Of a stretch of 64,000 nt of DNA, positions 60,726 to 64,000 are shown one piece after another; within the stretch, counting starts at the first letter, position 1; the number at the start of each line of letters is the position of its first letter. The stretch is from NCBI RefSeq assembly GCF_964019715.1, contig NZ_OZ026463.1, positions 310,001 to 374,000 on the forward strand, given 5' to 3'. This DNA comes from Spiroplasma endosymbiont of Lonchoptera lutea. GTDB lineage: Bacteria > Bacillota_I > Bacilli_A > Mycoplasmatales > Nriv7. The position numbers were made by a program, and so were the translations under genes. Below the pieces are notes generated by a model. That model had not been told where the DNA came from, ran no database searches, and was given only the letters and a program-made list of their open reading frames with translations.

Positions 60726-62601
60726 TTAAGAAAACTTTTTTAATATCATTAATAAGATTGCTAATGGCACTACAAATTCAAATAACATCTGAAATGCTGG
60801 AATAACTTCAAACACCGGAAAGGCGGTTTTGGTAAAATTAATCGTCGTTTTAGCAATATCAGCAATAGGGCGAATTAAAAGATTAATCCCAGAAAGACCA
60901 AGTAATCAATTCAACATACTAACAGAAGCATGCTGAATTCCACACGATACTGCATTAAATAAACCTCAATAAGAACAGCTGGGTATAGGAATTAAGTCAT
61001 CCATATTGCCACTTATTCCGCCACCAATAAAAGCTGTTGAATTCAAAATGTTAAAATCGTATAAAAAATAATGATATTCAGTGCTTTCATTTTTCTTTTT
61101 ATATAGCGGAAAAGTCAGTGTAAAAATATTAATTCCATACATCACATCGACTTTAGCGTTATAAAAATGCAGTTTATTATTAGTGGTGTTTCATAATTGG
61201 TTATCATATGCTTTTAAAACATTAAAATCTATTTGATAAGAACTTTTACCAGTATTAAAACCATTGACAATTTGTTTATCTTTAACAAAGAAATAAGAAC
61301 GAAAAATCATATTCTTACTATTTTCGATTGTTGAACCAAAGTTAATTAAATACTGTTTGGGATAAAAAGTAATTAAGGAACGATAGAAAAACCCCATTTG
61401 TAAAACATTTTCAGGGATTTGTTGCATCCCTTTGTAATCTAATTCTACATAAGTAGAAGCATCTGTATCAAAACTCGCATAAAAGAATTGTACAAAAAAC
61501 TCACCTAAAACTTTATAAATTTTATTAAATAAATCATTAATGAAATCAATAGTTAAATCTTTTTGATAATGAAGCATAAAATCTTTAAAATCAAATTTTA
61601 ATTTATCATCATAGCGTAAAAAATAGAAGGTATTACCATAATAATTAACTTGTCCAAAAAAGGTATTAATAAAATCTCTTCCAAAACTTGTTCGCGAGCC
61701 AGATTTTCAAAGCGATTTACCATTTTCTAAAAACTCATTATGACCCACAATGCTACCGTGCTCCGTTTTTATAGTAATAACATCACCAAAACTAGAAAAG
61801 GAAAGTTCTCTAAAAATAACTTTTTCCATCATATCAGGTTTAGGATACGAATTTTTGCGACTTAAACTAAATTTACTATTTTGTTTAAAACCATTTAATT
61901 TAATTGAAATTTCACTCATATATTTAAAATTATCGTCAAAGAAATTAAAAATGGGTACTCAATATAAATAGCTATAATTAAATTTATCAAAATCTCGGCG
62001 TTGTATCATTAAATAATCTAATTTATCTTGAAACTGATTATATTGATATTCACCATCATTTTTAGTTATTTCCGTAGGCAATGGTTGTTCGTTATCTTTT
62101 TCTGGTAAAGGGGGCATTTCCGCTGAGAATGAAGTTATATAATGTTTAAAATCGTGTAGTTTATCCACTAATCCAATTGTAATTTTTACATTGACAATTT
62201 CTGATATAGTATAAATATCTGTTTTAAATCCACTACCAGGAGTATTAAAAGATTGTAATGTTCCATTTTTTTTTATAAAAATTAAACGCAGAAATTCAGT
62301 TTTTATAACCAAACAAACGAAATCAGTTGGGATATTCAAGCTCAACATCACTAGGTCAAGTAAAACCGCTTTCACTTATATCTAATCAATAATCACCATG
62401 ATGAATTAATTTAGTGTTTTTTAAACTAGCAAACTTTAACTCACAGCTATTACCACATTGATTAGGGTTGGCGGCTCGTTTTTCTCGTTTCATAAAAAAT
62501 TGTTCCATATTAGGTTTTGATGGTTTTTTTGTATCAAAGAAGGCACCTAGAGGGACTAAACCAATAAAAGCGATAACTAACCACGATATAAATTTATACA
62601 T
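60726..62601 (-). pseudogene. Plectrovirus large adsorption-type protein, frameshifted at A9
   Basis: About 620 residues if corrected. Signal peptide MYKFISWLVIAFIGLVPLG, KREKR basic motif, N-terminal domain, Pro-rich linker (PPLPEKDNEQPLP), then the part shared with 46999-48855 (YLMIQRRDFDKFNYSYLYW, MGFFYRSLITFYPKQYL) and C-terminal membrane helices. At about 62267-62275 nine A replace the eight found in the lipoprotein copy and stop the frame after KKKWNITIF. Slippage, inactivation or sequencing error. Confidence 0.82.
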
Positions 62602-62625
62602 ATTTATTTGTCCTTTCTTCTGTGT

Positions 62626-62871
62626 TTAACTTCTTAAAATTAAATATATTGTTGATAAAATACAAATCGTTCCTAAAATTTGGAAAATCGGATGTTGAGA
62701 AAATAACCTTATCATTGGTTTAAACAAATCTAAAATTTTAATATTATTTGATAGAACTTTATTAAAATATTCTAAACCCTCACGCACATAGGCTCATAAA
62801 CCTAAAAAGTCATTTAAAGCAAAAATAGAAAAAACAGCAACAAGAATAAATAAAATTATCAATTTAAACAT
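62626..62871 (-). CDS. Plectrovirus small membrane protein (81 aa)
   Basis: Diverged homologue of 9567-9815: N-terminal helix (FKLIILFILVAVFSIFAL), motif FKPMIRLFSQHPIFQILG and C-terminal helix. It precedes the adsorption-type gene directly; the 130- and 90-residue genes found between them in the other variants are absent. Confidence 0.74.
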
Positions 62872-62880
62872 TTTAAAAAC

Positions 62881-63207
62881 CTACCTTTTTATTCGCCGTC
62901 CATGTTGGTTAACTCACGGTCTATTTTTAGGGCTATTACCACTGAATTTCTTAATTGGACCACTAGATGATTGTTTCTTAGTTCCTCAATTAGCAACTGA
63001 TTTTTGATATTTTTTACGAAAACCAACTTTTGGTCGTTCAATATGAATTCCTAAAATGCCACCAATTACAAGATTGATAACAAGCATAATTAGCGGAAAA
63101 ATAATAATGCGAATATTTGTTCCAGGAATGGTTAAAGTTCAAATTAAATCAAAAACTTTATAAAACATATCGCCAATCAAACTAGCCATTTTTTCTAAGT
63201 TTTCCAT
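62881..63207 (-). CDS. Plectrovirus small membrane protein (108 aa)
   Basis: Diverged homologue of 9818-10102: MENLEKMASLIGDMFYKVFD, hydrophobic helix (IIIFPLIMLVINLVIGGILG) and a longer basic tail (KKQSSSGPIKKFSGN). Confidence 0.73.
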
Positions 63208-63220
63208 TTTTTAAACTCCT

Positions 63221-64000
63221 TTATTTATTTTTTTTATTCAAATTATTTTTTAACTTAGTAAGTATCTTGCTAAATTTTTCCATTTTTAAATATTCTAATG
63301 CTTCAATATCTATCACATTATCATTTCAAAATTTATGCTGATAATTATCATTCAAAGCACGATTACTTAATTCACGCAAGAATGATAAATATTTATTATC
63401 ATAAAGGTTTAAAATTGACATCGGAATTTTCAATTTAAAGAAATAAATGTCTAATTCCGGAATGCTCCGATACTTGATTTTGCGACCTTTTTTATCATTT
63501 TTTGCATTAATTAGCGTTAATCGTCATTGTTCATATTCACTTACCGATTTAAAAGTGCCGTAAATAACTTGTAAATAGGGTCGGAAAATACTAACTGGTT
63601 TTTTTCTAATACCAACAATTATTGAATTCGCAATATCACGAACTTTAACTCATATATGTTCAGCTCGTTGTCCACTTGCTAATACGATATGGGTAAATTG
63701 GCGAGCCGAAGCGAAATATTCTTGTAAACCTTGGGTTACTCTATCATTTTCTTTATAATCAGTTCCTTCTAAAAATAAGTTAGTTTCATCTCATAACAGT
63801 AAATGTTTTTCATCTAAAATCGGATAATTATAATCTAAAAGTGACATATGCCCTAATGAAAGCATTTGTTTATCTGTAATCGGAAAAGTAGAAATCGTTT
63901 TTCAACCACTTAATAAGTAAGAAGCTAAAACCATTAAAGCGGTTTTTCCAGTCCCTAAAGCCCCAATTACTAAATTTAAAGGTGAATTTAATAAGAAATT
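63221..64000 (-). CDS. Plectrovirus Zot-like morphogenesis ATPase (partial, runs off the window)
   Basis: 260 C-terminal codons of a diverged homologue of 10106-11092. Walker A GALGTGKT near the window edge, Walker B LLLWDETNLFLEG, then the conserved EYFASARQFTHIVLASGQRA region. The N-terminal membrane segment lies outside. Confidence 0.84.

Noticed and set aside
1-64000. CRISPR arrays, rRNA genes, tmRNA, RNase P RNA
   Set aside because: Looked for regularly spaced short repeats and conserved RNA cores; found none. The repeats present are insertion sequences, miniature elements and viral duplications.

Overview
The window comes from a Spiroplasma, most likely of the citri group. It is about 25% G+C, and many genes read through in-frame TGA as tryptophan. 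Three variants of an SpV1-like plectrovirus (filamentous ssDNA spiroplasma virus) are present, as are short spiralin-like lipoproteins and a mollicute-type sugar ABC system whose ATPase carries a large insertion. All gene limits here assume TGA = Trp.

Housekeeping blocks. 1-4482 (minus): S10 operon from rpsJ to a partial rplP. 16481-19915 (plus): ecfA1-ecfA2-ecfT-truA, the energy-coupling vitamin transporter core and a pseudouridine synthase that is frameshifted here. 20643-23833: rplM-rpsI, tRNA-Ile and tRNA-Ala, a YitT-like membrane protein, a frameshifted membrane gene and hpf. 24057-29171: three related lipoproteins. 29336-34926: a complete sugar or glycerophosphate-type ABC importer (ATPase, two permeases, binding lipoprotein). 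53683-54895: L10 leader, rplJ and rplL, followed by an unidentified structured RNA.

Mobile DNA makes up about half of the window. One IS30-type element of exactly 1061 bp (ends CCTGAAATG and CAATTCAGG) is present in at least nine full or nearly full copies and six truncated ones, three of the groups being head-to-tail arrays. A second, longer IS30-type element (about 1.1 kb, IS30-B) and an IS3-family element (1212 bp) occur twice each. Two 304-bp miniature elements with terminal inverted repeats each have a perfect 8-bp target duplication (4618-4921 and 20234-20537).

Plectrovirus remnants lie at 9094-12576, 36414-38288, 40558-44551, 46497-53479 and 59100-64000. Most are transcribed from the minus strand: Rep, small membrane proteins, coat protein, Zot-like ATPase, a large adsorption-type protein and an integrase-type transposase. 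Two of the remnants (46.5-48.9 kb and 60.3-62.6 kb) share an arrangement I do not know from the literature. Downstream of the large adsorption-type gene is a small lipoprotein gene that carries a near-identical copy of that protein's own N-terminal domain. The N-terminal domain differs between the two viruses while the rest of the large protein is homologous, so each lipoprotein is matched to its own virus. It may be a receptor-masking or superinfection-exclusion factor, or a cassette for domain exchange.

Other notable items are an 11-G tract in a secreted-protein gene (probable phase variation), a covarying hairpin at the head of two viral gene sets, a lysine-rich coiled coil with seven 28-29-residue repeats, and an isolated 60-residue acidic protein with its own promoter and terminator.
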